The notes beneath the pieces were generated by a model. The model had not been told where the DNA came from. It was given only the letters and a program-made list of their open reading frames with translations, and ran no database searches. DNA of 33,474 nt from Candidatus Omnitrophota bacterium. GTDB lineage: Bacteria > Omnitrophota > Gorgyraeia > Zapsychrales > Fredricksoniimonadaceae. The DNA lies in NCBI GenBank assembly GCA_903908245.1, contig CAIVRE010000012.1, forward strand, positions 1 to 33,474. The letters are read 5' to 3'. Every line of letters begins with the position of its first letter. The stretch's first letter is position 1. A program made the position numbers and the translations under genes. This document shows, in pieces, positions 8,186 through 17,116 of this stretch.

Positions 8186-8790
8186 GTGTTGACAGGGGAA
8201 ATGATATTAAACAGGGCCCTGTATCCGATCCGTCCGGATGGGTTGACAAACACGGCGATTATCTTTATCGTTACGCGCTTATGCGTGTGCGTAACCGTGA
8301 GGCGGCCGAGAACCTTGTCCAGGAAACGTTCCTTGCCGCGCTGACGGCCCGCCAATCGTTCACCGGGCGTTCGACCGAGCGCACCTGGATGGTGGGGATC
8401 CTCAAGCACAAGATGATCGATACTTATCGCAAGTCATTCCGTGAAAAGTCCATTTCCGAGATCCAGACCGATGAAGAGCAGACCGTCGACAGTTTCTACG
8501 ATGCGGCAGGCAATCCCGGCAAATATCCGAAAGACTGGCTTCCTGATCCGGAAAAACTCCTCCATTCAAAAGAGTTCTGGGAGATCCTCAAGGATTGTAT
8601 GTCCAGGCTACCTCAGCGGACGGCCGCGGCTTTTTCCATGAGAGAGCTCGATGACCTTGATACCGCGCAGATCTGTAAGGAGCTGTCCATAAGCCCGACG
8701 AATTTATGGGTGATCCTGCATCGGGCGCGGTTACAGCTTCGGGAATGCCTGGAGAGGAATTGGTTCGAAAAGAAAGAAGACAATGTCTAA
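8182..8790 (+). CDS. ECF-type RNA polymerase sigma-70 factor
   Basis: This alternative sigma factor of 202 residues has only regions 2 and 4. Region 2 (about 18-90) includes the core-binding AAENLVQETFLAAL helix and the -10-binding segment with ERTWMVGILKHKMIDTYRK. Region 4 (about 140-195) has LPQRTAAAFSMRELDDL and a helix-turn-helix reading ICKELSISPTNLWVILHRARLQL. The linker of about 50 residues is acidic and rather long. Its start overlaps the lipoprotein stop as ATGA, and its end overlaps the zinc anti-sigma-like gene by 8 bases, the usual arrangement for a sigma/anti-sigma pair. Target promoters are unknown. Confidence 0.93.
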   Translation: MSVDRGNDIKQGPVSDPSGWVDKHGDYLYRYALMRVRNREAAENLVQETFLAALTARQSFTGRSTERTWMVGILKHKMIDTYRKSFREKSISEIQTDEEQTVDSFYDAAGNPGKYPKDWLPDPEKLLHSKEFWEILKDCMSRLPQRTAAAFSMRELDDLDTAQICKELSISPTNLWVILHRARLQLRECLERNWFEKKEDNV

Positions 8791-9076
8791 TTGGGAAGAA
8801 GAGACAAAAGGCCCGCTGATAACATCCTGCAAACAGGCCGCCAGGCTTGTATCCATCGCGATGGAGCGCAGGCTCACGATCCGTGAAAATTGTACAATGC
8901 ATATTCATTTGTGGATGTGCCGGACCTGTGCGCTTTATCGTCGTCAGATCGGGATCCTGCGCAAGGCATTGACCCGTCATGCCGAGGTGCTGGACAATAC
9001 ACCGCCATCCCGATGTGAATGCCTTGATGCCAACGCTAAACAACGGATCAAAGAAGTGCTTACCAAGAGCCGGTAG
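8783..9076 (+). CDS. Zinc-binding anti-sigma-like protein (ZAS / zf-HC2)
   Basis: This protein of 97 residues carries the anti-sigma zinc signature: Cys16 and then H-x3-C-x2-C at His42, Cys46 and Cys49, within a helical segment typical of anti-sigma domains that occlude ECF factors. It has no membrane helix, so it would act in the cytoplasm, unlike most envelope anti-sigmas. A redox- or metal-sensing type, or one needing a partner to pass an envelope signal, would fit. Two further cysteines (CEC, near residue 78) lie in the tail. The start overlaps the sigma gene by 8 bases and has a purine-rich ribosome site. Pairing with the sigma factor is inferred from position. Confidence 0.8.
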   Translation: MSNWEEETKGPLITSCKQAARLVSIAMERRLTIRENCTMHIHLWMCRTCALYRRQIGILRKALTRHAEVLDNTPPSRCECLDANAKQRIKEVLTKSR

Positions 9077-9080
9077 TCGC

Positions 9081-9941
9081 GTGGCTTTCCTTAACAGTTC
9101 CAGTGTCCAGTTAGAATGCGATCCGGTGGGGGGGCGCATTGTTTCTCTGTGTGTTCACGGGCAGGAGTTTTTATGGAAAGGCCCGGATATGAGCGCCCAA
9201 CAGGCAATGGAGGTTGGTGTCAGCGATACCCTTTCCGAAGCGGGTTGGCGCGCGTTGAAACGCCGATGCGGGTTGCGCCTTTTGGGCGGGGACAGGACCT
9301 GGATCGCGCCGGAGAAAGAATGGTGGGAAAAGACCCCGCCGTTGGAACTGGATTCTGGACGCTATGCCGAGCAGGTCACATCGGATATGGTGGTCATGAC
9401 CAGTCCCGCATGCCGGGAAACCGGTTTGCGGGTCGTTCGCTCTGTCAGGCTGATGCCCGATGGCGTTGTGCATTTGCGCGAAGAGATCGAGAATGTTTCC
9501 GATAAGCCTGTTGCGCGAGGCATTTGGAACGTGAGCCGGATACAGCGGCCCTTTACGGTTTATTTTCCCGGGGCCATTGATCAATGGCGGTCGTATCATC
9601 TGCAGGACACTACTTTGCCTGTCCCATCGGTCCGGCTTATGGGCTTGACAGGGAAGGTCGGAGTTCCGTGTATTTCCAAAGAGTGTTATAAATTCGGAGG
9701 GATGCTTTCGCGGGGAATTGCTGTTCTGGTTAAGGGGGATGTTGTCTGGGAAAGGGAGTTCAAGGTTTATCCCGGCTGGACTTATGCGCATTGTTCCATG
9801 GTGGAGGTTTTTAATTCCCATTTATATGATTACGGGGAAGTGGAGGTCCATTCGCCGATCCATCTTCTTGGCCCTGGCCAACGGGCAGTGTTTGACCAGC
9901 AGTGGAGGTTTGGCAAGAACGGAGAATTTTCCTTTTATTGA
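9081..9941 (+). CDS. Galactose-mutarotase-like beta-sandwich protein (DUF4380-like)
   Basis: This is a probable sugar-binding or epimerase-fold protein of 286 residues. It opens with strands ending in GGRIVSLCVHGQEFLWKGPD, the pattern of aldose-1-epimerase superfamily members that frame a sugar pocket. Later segments (VRLMPDGVVHLREEIENVSDKPV, IWNVSRIQRP and the EVHSPIHLLGPGQ tail) match DUF4380-type proteins. No signal peptide is seen. I chose GTG at 9081, four bases after the anti-sigma stop; an ATG at 8979 would add 34 unlike residues inside the anti-sigma gene. The catalytic histidines of true mutarotases are not clear, so enzymatic activity is uncertain. It is probably the last gene of the sigma-factor unit. 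Confidence 0.65.
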   Translation: MAFLNSSSVQLECDPVGGRIVSLCVHGQEFLWKGPDMSAQQAMEVGVSDTLSEAGWRALKRRCGLRLLGGDRTWIAPEKEWWEKTPPLELDSGRYAEQVTSDMVVMTSPACRETGLRVVRSVRLMPDGVVHLREEIENVSDKPVARGIWNVSRIQRPFTVYFPGAIDQWRSYHLQDTTLPVPSVRLMGLTGKVGVPCISKECYKFGGMLSRGIAVLVKGDVVWEREFKVYPGWTYAHCSMVEVFNSHLYDYGEVEVHSPIHLLGPGQRAVFDQQWRFGKNGEFSFY

Positions 9942-9966
9942 CATCTGTTCCAATAAACGCTATATA
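9938..9966 (+). promoter_or_regulatory. Sigma-70-type promoter upstream of the response regulator at 10034
   Basis: TTGACA (9938-9943), a 17-base spacer and TATATA (9961-9966; TATAAT sits two bases later) form a strong promoter that overlaps the stop codon of the preceding gene. It would give a leader of about 60 bases with CGGAGAA before the ATG at 10034. Confidence 0.7.
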
Positions 9967-10033
9967 ATTAGAGCCTTATAAAGTTTTCAGGGCATTGGAC
10001 TGAACAGGCATATTCTAACTATCCGGAGAAAAC

Positions 10034-10411
10034 ATGGCACGTATCCTTATTTGTGACGATGACCCGACGGTCCAGAGAATGGTGGGCGAGTTCCTCAAGC
10101 GCGACGGCCATGATATTACCGTTGCCAAAGACGGCCTTGACGCGCTGGTCATCCTTAAGAAAGACAAGCCGGACCTGCTGGTCCTGGACGTGATGATGCC
10201 CGAGATCAATGGTTATGATGTTTGCCATAGTATTAAGTTCGATGCCCGGCTCAAGGACCTTCCGATCGTGATCCTGACCTCCCGCGACCAGGAGCTGGAC
10301 TCCCGCCTTGGGGCGTTGATGGGGATCGAGTATATGCATAAATCATGTTCTCCAAAGGACTTGACCGACAAGATCAACAAGATCCTTGCTGCCAAACAAC
10401 TTAAGAAATAA
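10034..10411 (+). CDS. Receiver-only response regulator
   Basis: This stand-alone CheY-like receiver domain has 125 residues and no output domain. The acidic pocket is Asp8/Asp9, the phospho-acceptor is Asp52 in LVLDVMMPEING, the switch threonine is Thr82 and the conserved lysine is Lys103. The usual lysine-proline (KP) is replaced by KSCSP, so the loop after the lysine is longer. No histidine kinase is in the window, so its partner is encoded elsewhere. It has a strong promoter of its own and is followed after 30 bases by a secreted-protein gene and the recombination nuclease genes. Signalling to those genes is not shown. Confidence 0.92.
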   Translation: MARILICDDDPTVQRMVGEFLKRDGHDITVAKDGLDALVILKKDKPDLLVLDVMMPEINGYDVCHSIKFDARLKDLPIVILTSRDQELDSRLGALMGIEYMHKSCSPKDLTDKINKILAAKQLKK

Positions 10412-10441
10412 TGCCGTTGCGTGTTAGTGGAGAATATTCTT

Positions 10442-11206
10442 ATGCGCAGGCTTGCAGGTTTTTTTATCGTGTTGTGTTTTCTTTGCCCGCCGGCTTATTC
10501 GGCTGAACCGGTCAACTCCCCGACAGAGACCGGACTTTTCAAGACCTATAACGCGGATATCGACAAGTATGCGTTCACGAAGAATTTTATTCTGAGTGTC
10601 AGCTATTACAAGCGTGTGTCCGACCGGCTTAAAGCGGAAGGGGATATCAAGGCGAAGAATGGCGCCGATCAGAAGCTGATCCTTAAATATATTGAGGACC
10701 GCACGCTGGATAATACGGAATTGCGTATTGCCAGGAATTATTTGACCCGGTTCGTCAAGTCGGATAACGGGCTTATCCGCAAGGTCTCCCGTCAGGCGAT
10801 CGAGGCGTATGACCGGGTGTTGTCGCTGAGCATGCACGAGAGGGCCCTTTGGCAGGATTTATATCGCTTCAAGGTGACGGGCCAGCCGTCGGATTTTGAT
10901 GAACCGCAGTTGATCAAGCAGCAGTTAAGCATTTTTTCCGAGAAGAAAGAAGCGGAAAAGAGCCTCTTGTCTGCCAGTGTGCTGATCCGGATCGTCCTTT
11001 TGAGCGTCGAGCGTTGTGACAGCGAGGACTGCAAGTATCTGGCCCTGACGGACGAAGAACGCCGCAAGTTGACAGGGTTCCTGGATGATTTTGCCCGTGA
11101 CAATTCGGCATGGGGAATAAAAGCCGGCCAGTCGCCGGTCGAGGGCTGCGAGGCGGCCATTCGGGAAGTCCTGGAAGACCAGCTTTATATCAGTCGAGAC
11201 AAGTGA
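10442..11206 (+). CDS. Unknown secreted helical protein
   Basis: I do not recognise this family. The product of 254 residues starts with a signal peptide (MRRLAGFFIVLCFLCPPAYS, likely cut before AEP). The rest is mostly charged helix, with one possible disulfide pair in CDSEDC near residue 195. I chose ATG 10442 because a GGAG Shine-Dalgarno lies 8-11 bases upstream and it begins the signal peptide directly; an upstream ATG at 10421 adds seven residues before it. The stop overlaps the start of the AddA-like gene as GTGA, so a periplasmic protein appears translationally coupled to a cytoplasmic DNA-repair nuclease, which is odd. Confidence 0.75.
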   Translation: MRRLAGFFIVLCFLCPPAYSAEPVNSPTETGLFKTYNADIDKYAFTKNFILSVSYYKRVSDRLKAEGDIKAKNGADQKLILKYIEDRTLDNTELRIARNYLTRFVKSDNGLIRKVSRQAIEAYDRVLSLSMHERALWQDLYRFKVTGQPSDFDEPQLIKQQLSIFSEKKEAEKSLLSASVLIRIVLLSVERCDSEDCKYLALTDEERRKLTGFLDDFARDNSAWGIKAGQSPVEGCEAAIREVLEDQLYISRDK

Positions 11207-14200
11207 GCGTCCGCGGATCGTTCCATTCTCCCGAAGTATTCGTTTGCGAAGCCTCCGCCGGTAGCGGCAAGACCTACGCGCTCGCCGAGCGGTATGTGCG
11301 CCTGATCCTGCATCTGTCGAAGGATTCGCTTCGGCCCCCTGTCCATTCCATTCTGGCTATTACATTCACCAATAAAGCCGCCTTCGAGATGAAAGAACGG
11401 ATCATCCGTTTTCTTAAAGAGCTGGCGCTGGGGGTAATGAACAGGGAGGAAGAGGCCAGGATGATCGATGGTCTGGGGATGGATCAAGCCCAGGTGCGTG
11501 CCGTATCCATGCGGGTCATTGCCGAGATCCTGCGGGGGTATAATTATTTTCAGGTTCAGACCATTGACCGCTTTATCAATACACTTCTGGTCAGTTCGGC
11601 GTTTCAGATAGGGCTTACCTCGGCATTTCGGATCAGGGATGACCCTCGGGAATATCTGGAGCTGGCTATTGACGAGCTTATTGAAGAAGCGAAAGGGAAT
11701 GCGGCGGTCAAGAAGGCTTTTGAGGGCCTGTTGACCAGCCTTTTGCTCGTCGAAGCGCGTTCGGCGTGGATGCCCAAAGACGTGGTCTTCAGTACTGTCC
11801 AGGGCTTGTTCAAGGAATACAATACTTATGCCCTGCCTTTTGCTCGTGGAGGTATTACACCCGAGGATATCCTGCGTGTCAAAGTGGATGTGGTCAATGA
11901 CGTGCGGGCTTTCGTGGAGAACATGCCGGCCGGGATCCATAAAGGGGTCGACAAAGCCCTGCGGAAGTTTGTTGCCGGTGACCGGGGGGCTTTTCTTTTT
12001 AAGGATAGTTTGTCGGCTTATTTTGCCAAGGATGCGCAGGAGATCCCGCGTTTTGATATTTCCGGCTGGCATCTGGATCAATGGGGGAAGATCCGTGCCG
12101 GGTTTGCCCGGGCGGCGGACCTGGAAGTCCGGCATTTGTATGATCCTTATATCGAGGTCTTTGAAAGGGTCCGGGAGAAGCTTGAGCGTGCCTGCCTGAA
12201 GGATGATGTCCTTTTTCTGGCGGAGCTTAATTCCAAGGCCCGTCTTATTTACGAACAGGGCATTGCGCCGCAGGAGTTGTACTACCGTCTGTCCTCCCGG
12301 TTTGAACATTATCTTTTTGACGAGTTCCAGGATACCAGTCTTTTGCAGTGGGAGAATCTCAGGGCATTACCCGAAGATGCCATCGCGCGGGGTGGCACGC
12401 TTTTTTATGTGGGGGATAAAAAGCAGGCGATCTTTTCTTTTCGCGGGGGGGATACGGCGCTTTTTGACGATATCCGCCGGCAATATTCGGCTCCCGGGTA
12501 TAATCTGGTCACGCATACGTTATCCGAGAGCCGCCGCAGTCACAGGGCTATTGTGGATTTCAATAACGCGGTCTTTGGTATGGATAATTTAAAGCGGGTC
12601 ATGGCGGCGGCTTCCGCCCGTCCGCAGGACCTGACGGAGCTTGAGAGGGTTTATGGCAATGCCGGGCAGATCCCCCTTAAACTGGATCCGCCGGGGTTCG
12701 TCCGGGTGGAATTCCTTGGGGGTAAAGATCAGGAAGAGTCATGGCAGGAGTCGCTGGGGCGCACGGTGGCGCTTGTGGAAATGTTGCGGGCCCGGTTCGC
12801 CTTGAAAGATATCGGGATCCTGGTACGCAAGAACAGGGATGTGTCTTTGATGACGCGCGCGCTGCTCGAGGCAGGGATACCGGCGGCATCCGAGCGCACC
12901 CTGAATATCAAGGAGCATCCGCATGTGACGGAGGCCGTGGATTTCTTGCGTTTTCTGGACGCTCCGGCCGACAATGAGTCTTTTGCCGCGGCCGTCCTGG
13001 GGGATCTTTTCTTGAAAGCCGCGGGGATCCCTTTGCCGGCCGTGCAGGACGTGATCGTTACCTGGCGGCAGCAGCGCAATGAGCCGTATCTTTACAGGGA
13101 ATTCCAGAAGGTGTTCCCCGAGGCCTGGGAAAAGTGTATCGGCGAGTTCTTCGCCAATGCCGGGATGTACCCTGTTTATGAGTTGATCGTCAGCTTCTTC
13201 CGTCGCTGGGGAGTGTTGGAATGGTATCCGTCCAGCCGGGGATTTTTGATGTATTTCCTTGAGCTGGTCCGGGCAAAAGAAGGGGATCATCCGTCTTTGG
13301 GAGAGTTCCTGCGTTTTTATGATTCCGGTGAAGGGGAGGCTTTTTATGTTCCTGCCGACGGGACGGATGCGGTCAGGGTGGCAACCGTTCATAAAGCCAA
13401 GGGGCTGGAATACCGGGTGGTGATCCTGCCGTTCTTCACGCTGGGGCTGGAGCGTGGCGGCGCCTCCGGGGTTATGGCGCCGAAATATGTGCTGAGGAAT
13501 GTTGATCAGCAATTGGCCCTGTATCATTTTAATGAGACGCACACGAAGTTCTCGATGTTGGCTGACGAGGAATATGTCCAGGAGAAGATGCTGGGGTTTT
13601 TTAACGAGTTGAACAACGCTTATGTGGCGCTGACCCGCGCGGTGTGTGAAATGTATGTGTTCATTCCGCCTAAAAGCGGCAATGCGCGCAATATGGCGCT
13701 GGAATTTGTCCCGAAAGAGATGCTGGCGGTGGGGCATCCGGCGGATGATTATCCGCGGGATAAGGCCCGGGATTCTGTTTTGCCGGTCGAGGTTTGTCCG
13801 CCTCAATGCCGGGACTGGCTGAATTTCCTGAAGGATGAATTCATTGATGCCGGTGTTCCCGGCCGTGAAGGCCGGGACCTCGGGATAGCGTTGCATGAAG
13901 CTCTGGCGGACCCCGAGGCGCCTGCCTCTGACCATGTCCGGGGGTTGTTAAAGGATTTTCTGTCCGCGCCATCGGTGCGGCCGCTGTTCAGGGAGGGGGA
14001 CGGACGGGTATATACGGAATATGAGGTTGTTGACCGGTATGGGCGTACGCGGCGCATTGACCGGTTGATCGTCGGGGAGGATCGGGTAACTGTTGTGGAT
14101 TTTAAGACCAGCCGTTCCGATGATTTACATGCATGTAAGGGCGGTGGTTTGCCTTCGCCCCTGGCCGGGGTGACCCAGGTCCGGGAATATATCCGCCTGT

Positions 14201-14292
14201 TGCGCGAGGTTTTTCCGGGCAAGGAATTCCGGGGATTTTTGGCGTACATTATCGATAAGGAAGTGGTGGATGTCGAAGATATTCACGGTTGA
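11203..14292 (+). CDS. addA: AddA/RecB-like helicase-nuclease
   Basis: This cytoplasmic subunit of a double-strand-break resection complex unwinds and cuts DNA ends to prepare them for RecA. It has 1029 residues from GTG 11203. The superfamily-1 helicase motifs appear in order: Walker A ASAGSGKT at 17-24, motif Ia AITFTNKAAFEMKERI, Walker B DEFQDTS from Asp373, motif III VGDKKQAIFSFRGGD, motif V ATVHKAKGLEYRVV and motif VI NAYVALTRA. A RecB-type nuclease follows at the C-terminus, with Asp953, Asp966 and Lys968 in RRIDRL...VVDFKTS. The GTG start overlaps the preceding stop and fits the family N-terminus; an ATG at 11110 would add residues lying inside the upstream gene. The end overlaps the addB-like gene by 23 bases. 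Confidence 0.9.
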   Translation: MSVRGSFHSPEVFVCEASAGSGKTYALAERYVRLILHLSKDSLRPPVHSILAITFTNKAAFEMKERIIRFLKELALGVMNREEEARMIDGLGMDQAQVRAVSMRVIAEILRGYNYFQVQTIDRFINTLLVSSAFQIGLTSAFRIRDDPREYLELAIDELIEEAKGNAAVKKAFEGLLTSLLLVEARSAWMPKDVVFSTVQGLFKEYNTYALPFARGGITPEDILRVKVDVVNDVRAFVENMPAGIHKGVDKALRKFVAGDRGAFLFKDSLSAYFAKDAQEIPRFDISGWHLDQWGKIRAGFARAADLEVRHLYDPYIEVFERVREKLERACLKDDVLFLAELNSKARLIYEQGIAPQELYYRLSSRFEHYLFDEFQDTSLLQWENLRALPEDAIARGGTLFYVGDKKQAIFSFRGGDTALFDDIRRQYSAPGYNLVTHTLSESRRSHRAIVDFNNAVFGMDNLKRVMAAASARPQDLTELERVYGNAGQIPLKLDPPGFVRVEFLGGKDQEESWQESLGRTVALVEMLRARFALKDIGILVRKNRDVSLMTRALLEAGIPAASERTLNIKEHPHVTEAVDFLRFLDAPADNESFAAAVLGDLFLKAAGIPLPAVQDVIVTWRQQRNEPYLYREFQKVFPEAWEKCIGEFFANAGMYPVYELIVSFFRRWGVLEWYPSSRGFLMYFLELVRAKEGDHPSLGEFLRFYDSGEGEAFYVPADGTDAVRVATVHKAKGLEYRVVILPFFTLGLERGGASGVMAPKYVLRNVDQQLALYHFNETHTKFSMLADEEYVQEKMLGFFNELNNAYVALTRAVCEMYVFIPPKSGNARNMALEFVPKEMLAVGHPADDYPRDKARDSVLPVEVCPPQCRDWLNFLKDEFIDAGVPGREGRDLGIALHEALADPEAPASDHVRGLLKDFLSAPSVRPLFREGDGRVYTEYEVVDRYGRTRRIDRLIVGEDRVTVVDFKTSRSDDLHACKGGGLPSPLAGVTQVREYIRLLREVFPGKEFRGFLAYIIDKEVVDVEDIHG

Positions 14293-17071
14293 TTTTACGA
14301 AAAGTTTTATTGACGAGCTTGCAGCGTATATGGAACGCGAGTATGGTCCGGCTGGCCGTTCGCTGTCAAGGGTCGCGGTCGTTTTTGGCGGACAACGCCC
14401 GGCGCATTTTCTAAAACGCGCGTTGGGGGCACGGCTGGGCAGGGCTTTTATTCCACCGAAGTTTTATACGATCGACGGGTTGATGAGCGCGATCGCCGAT
14501 ACTTCGGGTGTGTTAAGGCCCTTGTCCGCGGTCGAGGCACGTTATGAGCTTTATTGCCTTGCGCGTGAGTTGACGCCTGAACTGCTGGAAGGCCGGGATT
14601 CTTTTGCGCAGTTCCTGCCGTGGGCGGGAGAGATCCTGGATTTCATCGGCGAGTTGGATCTGGAGGATGTCAGTGTCCAGGCGCTGCAGAATATCGAGGC
14701 TTCTGCCCGCATCGGGTATTCGGTCCCCGAGAACATCAACCGCCTGCTGGAGCGGGTCCTGAAATTGCGGGAGGCTTTTCACCGGCGGCTGCTGTCCGGG
14801 GGGCGTACTTGCCGCAGTCTGCAGTATTTGCGCGCGAAAGAGAATGTCGCCCTGGCATCACTGGATGTGGACGAGGTCATTTTTGCGAATTTCTTCTATT
14901 TTCACCGGACAGAAGAGGCAGTGGCCAAGCATTTTTATGCCAAGGGGAATGCCACTCTTATTTTTCAGGGAGACCAGCGCAAGTGGCCGGTCCTTGATCG
15001 TATAGCCCGGCGTTTCGGCTGTGAATTGCTGGAGGGGGCGGTTCCGACCCCGACAAAATTCCATCTGGATGCTTATTCGGCGTTTGATGCCCATTCCGAG
15101 GCCGCGATGGCGCGCGATATCCTCTCTACTATCGGAGACCTGTCTTCTACCGTGGTCATCCTGCCGGATAGCGGGTCATTGATGCCGTTGTTGTCCGCTT
15201 TTCCGGCAGATATGGCGGAGTTCAATGTATCGATGGGGTATCCGCTTAAACGCGGCAGTTTGTATGTCCTTCTTCAGGGGATCTTCAAGGCGCAGATCTC
15301 GAGCCGCGCGGGGGCGTATTATGCCAGGGATTATCTGGCGGTCCTTCACCATCCCCTGGTCAAAAACCTCCATCATCCCGGGGATGAAGGAGGTTTAATG
15401 CGGGTGTTGACCGGCAAGATCGAGGAATTGCTCAAAGGCAGGATCGTGGGCAGTGTGTCGGGCAAGCTTTTTATCAGGCTTGAGGATATCGCTTCGGACC
15501 CGGTATTGTTCACGGAGGCCGGAAAGGCGCTGGCAGGGATGGGGGTGACGGCTACTCCGCAGGCATTAGGTCAGGCGCTGGAACATTTGCACCGGGTATT
15601 TTTTTCGCAGTGGGCCGGGGTCTGCGGATTGAAACCGTTCGCCGCGGCGCTTGGCCTTTTTCTTGATACGATGCGTTCGTTGAACAGGATGGACGCATAT
15701 CCTTTGAACATGAACATCGCGGCCCGGATGGCCGAGGTCAAGGAAAGCTTTGAGCGTGCGTCGTTTTCCGATGAAAAGTTCACGATCAGCGAGATCATCA
15801 GAATATTTGAGGATACTGTATCCCGGGAAATGGTGAGTTTTTCCGGGACACCGCTCAAAGGTTTGCAGGTCCTTGGGCTTTTTGAAACGCGGGCGCTGAA
15901 TTTTGACAATGTCATTATTATGGATACGAATGAAGGCGTGTTGCCGAGAGTGGAGGCGCGTTCGTCACTCATTCCCCGCGAGGTGATGAGCCAGCTGGGG
16001 GTGGACCGTCTTGAACTTGAGGAAGAGATCCAGCGTTACCAGTTCATGCGGGTGATCTCGTCCGCCAGGAATGTCCATGTGGTCTATCAGCAGAACAGGG
16101 AGAAAGCTCCAAGCCGGTTCCTGGAGGAGCTGATCTGGGAACAGCAGGTCAGGGAAGGGGCCTTGAGGGCATTTCCGACAAAACGTGCGGCTTTTCAGGC
16201 AGGCGCAAGTTCTGTCGGGCGGACAGCGCCGAAAACACCCAGGATGATGGAGTTCCTCAAGGGCTTTTCTTTTTCTGCCAGCAGCGTGAACAGCTATTTG
16301 AAGAATCCGTATGAATTTTATACGCGTTATGTCCTTGGCCTCAGGGAACAGGAAGACCTGCTGGACGAGCCGGATGCCGCGATCATCGGTAATTTCTTTC
16401 ATCAGTTCCTCGAGGAGGCCTATCGCCCTTTTGAAGGCCGCAGGCCTGTATTGGACGATGATTTCGAGGCGGGTTTCAAGGCCCTGTTCGAGAGGCATTT
16501 CAGGGAGGAGTTCACTCAACGGATGCGTTCGGACGATTTTTTGGTCCGGCGGGTGATGGAGCATAAATTGAAGGCGTTCCTGGCTTTTGAACGGGAAAGG
16601 ATGGGAACGGTTGAGCGCCTGGTCGCGGTGGAGCGCGATTACCCCGGCATGCTCGAGCTCCCGTCCGGGAAGTTCCTTTTCAAGACGCGCGTGGACCGGG
16701 TGGAAGAGCTCGCCGGCGGACAGCTTTCGGTGCTGGATTACAAGACCGGATCATCCGACAAACTTCCTTCCAGGCCGCTGGTCCTGTCGGATGCCCCGGA
16801 CAGGGAAGAGATCTTTAATAAGGTCCGTTCCTTCCAGCTGCCTCTTTATATGTACTTTGTCTCAAGGGCCATGCCTGGACGGCTGGTGAATGCGGGCCTT
16901 TATTTGCTGCGCAGTGCCGAGATCAAATATTTTTTTACGGACAGGTTCGCGGCGGTTCCTTTGGAGGATATTATCGCGCCCTATTGGCGTGCGCTCGATA
17001 CGGTCATGGCCGAGATCATGGACCCTGATGTCCCGTTTGAAGACAATGATCTTTCCGGTTTCGAAACTTAA
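14270..17071 (+). CDS. addB: AddB-like nuclease subunit (PD-(D/E)XK, inactivated helicase)
   Basis: This is the likely partner of the upstream AddA-like protein, with 933 residues. The N-terminal two-thirds have a helicase-like layout without a Walker A motif; the first strand leads into GGQRPAHFLKRAL, as in Bacteroidetes-type AddB-like proteins. The C-terminus (about 670-933) is a RecB-family nuclease: SFSASSVNSYLKNPYEFY, GNFFHQFLEEAY, Asp809, Asp823 and Lys825 in VLDYKTG, then QLPLYMYF. Classic AddB has four cysteines holding an iron-sulfur cluster around this domain. Here the first position reads LKNPYEF and no cysteine occurs in the nuclease region, so the cluster is absent. The pair is translationally coupled. 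AddB identity rests on position and domain order. Confidence 0.82.
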   Translation: MSKIFTVDFTKSFIDELAAYMEREYGPAGRSLSRVAVVFGGQRPAHFLKRALGARLGRAFIPPKFYTIDGLMSAIADTSGVLRPLSAVEARYELYCLARELTPELLEGRDSFAQFLPWAGEILDFIGELDLEDVSVQALQNIEASARIGYSVPENINRLLERVLKLREAFHRRLLSGGRTCRSLQYLRAKENVALASLDVDEVIFANFFYFHRTEEAVAKHFYAKGNATLIFQGDQRKWPVLDRIARRFGCELLEGAVPTPTKFHLDAYSAFDAHSEAAMARDILSTIGDLSSTVVILPDSGSLMPLLSAFPADMAEFNVSMGYPLKRGSLYVLLQGIFKAQISSRAGAYYARDYLAVLHHPLVKNLHHPGDEGGLMRVLTGKIEELLKGRIVGSVSGKLFIRLEDIASDPVLFTEAGKALAGMGVTATPQALGQALEHLHRVFFSQWAGVCGLKPFAAALGLFLDTMRSLNRMDAYPLNMNIAARMAEVKESFERASFSDEKFTISEIIRIFEDTVSREMVSFSGTPLKGLQVLGLFETRALNFDNVIIMDTNEGVLPRVEARSSLIPREVMSQLGVDRLELEEEIQRYQFMRVISSARNVHVVYQQNREKAPSRFLEELIWEQQVREGALRAFPTKRAAFQAGASSVGRTAPKTPRMMEFLKGFSFSASSVNSYLKNPYEFYTRYVLGLREQEDLLDEPDAAIIGNFFHQFLEEAYRPFEGRRPVLDDDFEAGFKALFERHFREEFTQRMRSDDFLVRRVMEHKLKAFLAFERERMGTVERLVAVERDYPGMLELPSGKFLFKTRVDRVEELAGGQLSVLDYKTGSSDKLPSRPLVLSDAPDREEIFNKVRSFQLPLYMYFVSRAMPGRLVNAGLYLLRSAEIKYFFTDRFAAVPLEDIIAPYWRALDTVMAEIMDPDVPFEDNDLSGFET

Positions 17072-17102
17072 TTTTTTGTAATGCAAAATCATGATCCCTT
17101 CG

Positions 17103-17108
17103 TATAAT
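17103..17108 (+). promoter_or_regulatory. TATAAT -10 element just upstream of the response regulator at 17117
   Basis: A perfect TATAAT ends 8 bases before the ATG, which places the expected start point at about 17115-17116. There is no purine-rich Shine-Dalgarno, and no good -35 at standard spacing (TTGTAA at 17076 is 21 bases away). A small palindrome ATCATGAT (17088-17095) sits in the spacer and could be an operator. Confidence 0.5.
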
Positions 17109-17116
17109 ATCAAAAC

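Noticed and set aside
8979-9080. Upstream ATG start for the mutarotase-like gene
   Set aside because: It would put 34 extra residues inside the anti-sigma gene with no similarity to the family; GTG 9081 fits the first beta-strand and gene spacing.
11185-13935. Long - strand open frames (about 374 and 398 codons) opposite addA
   Set aside because: They are antisense to clear helicase motifs, rich in Arg/His/Pro/Gln, and have no recognisable family.
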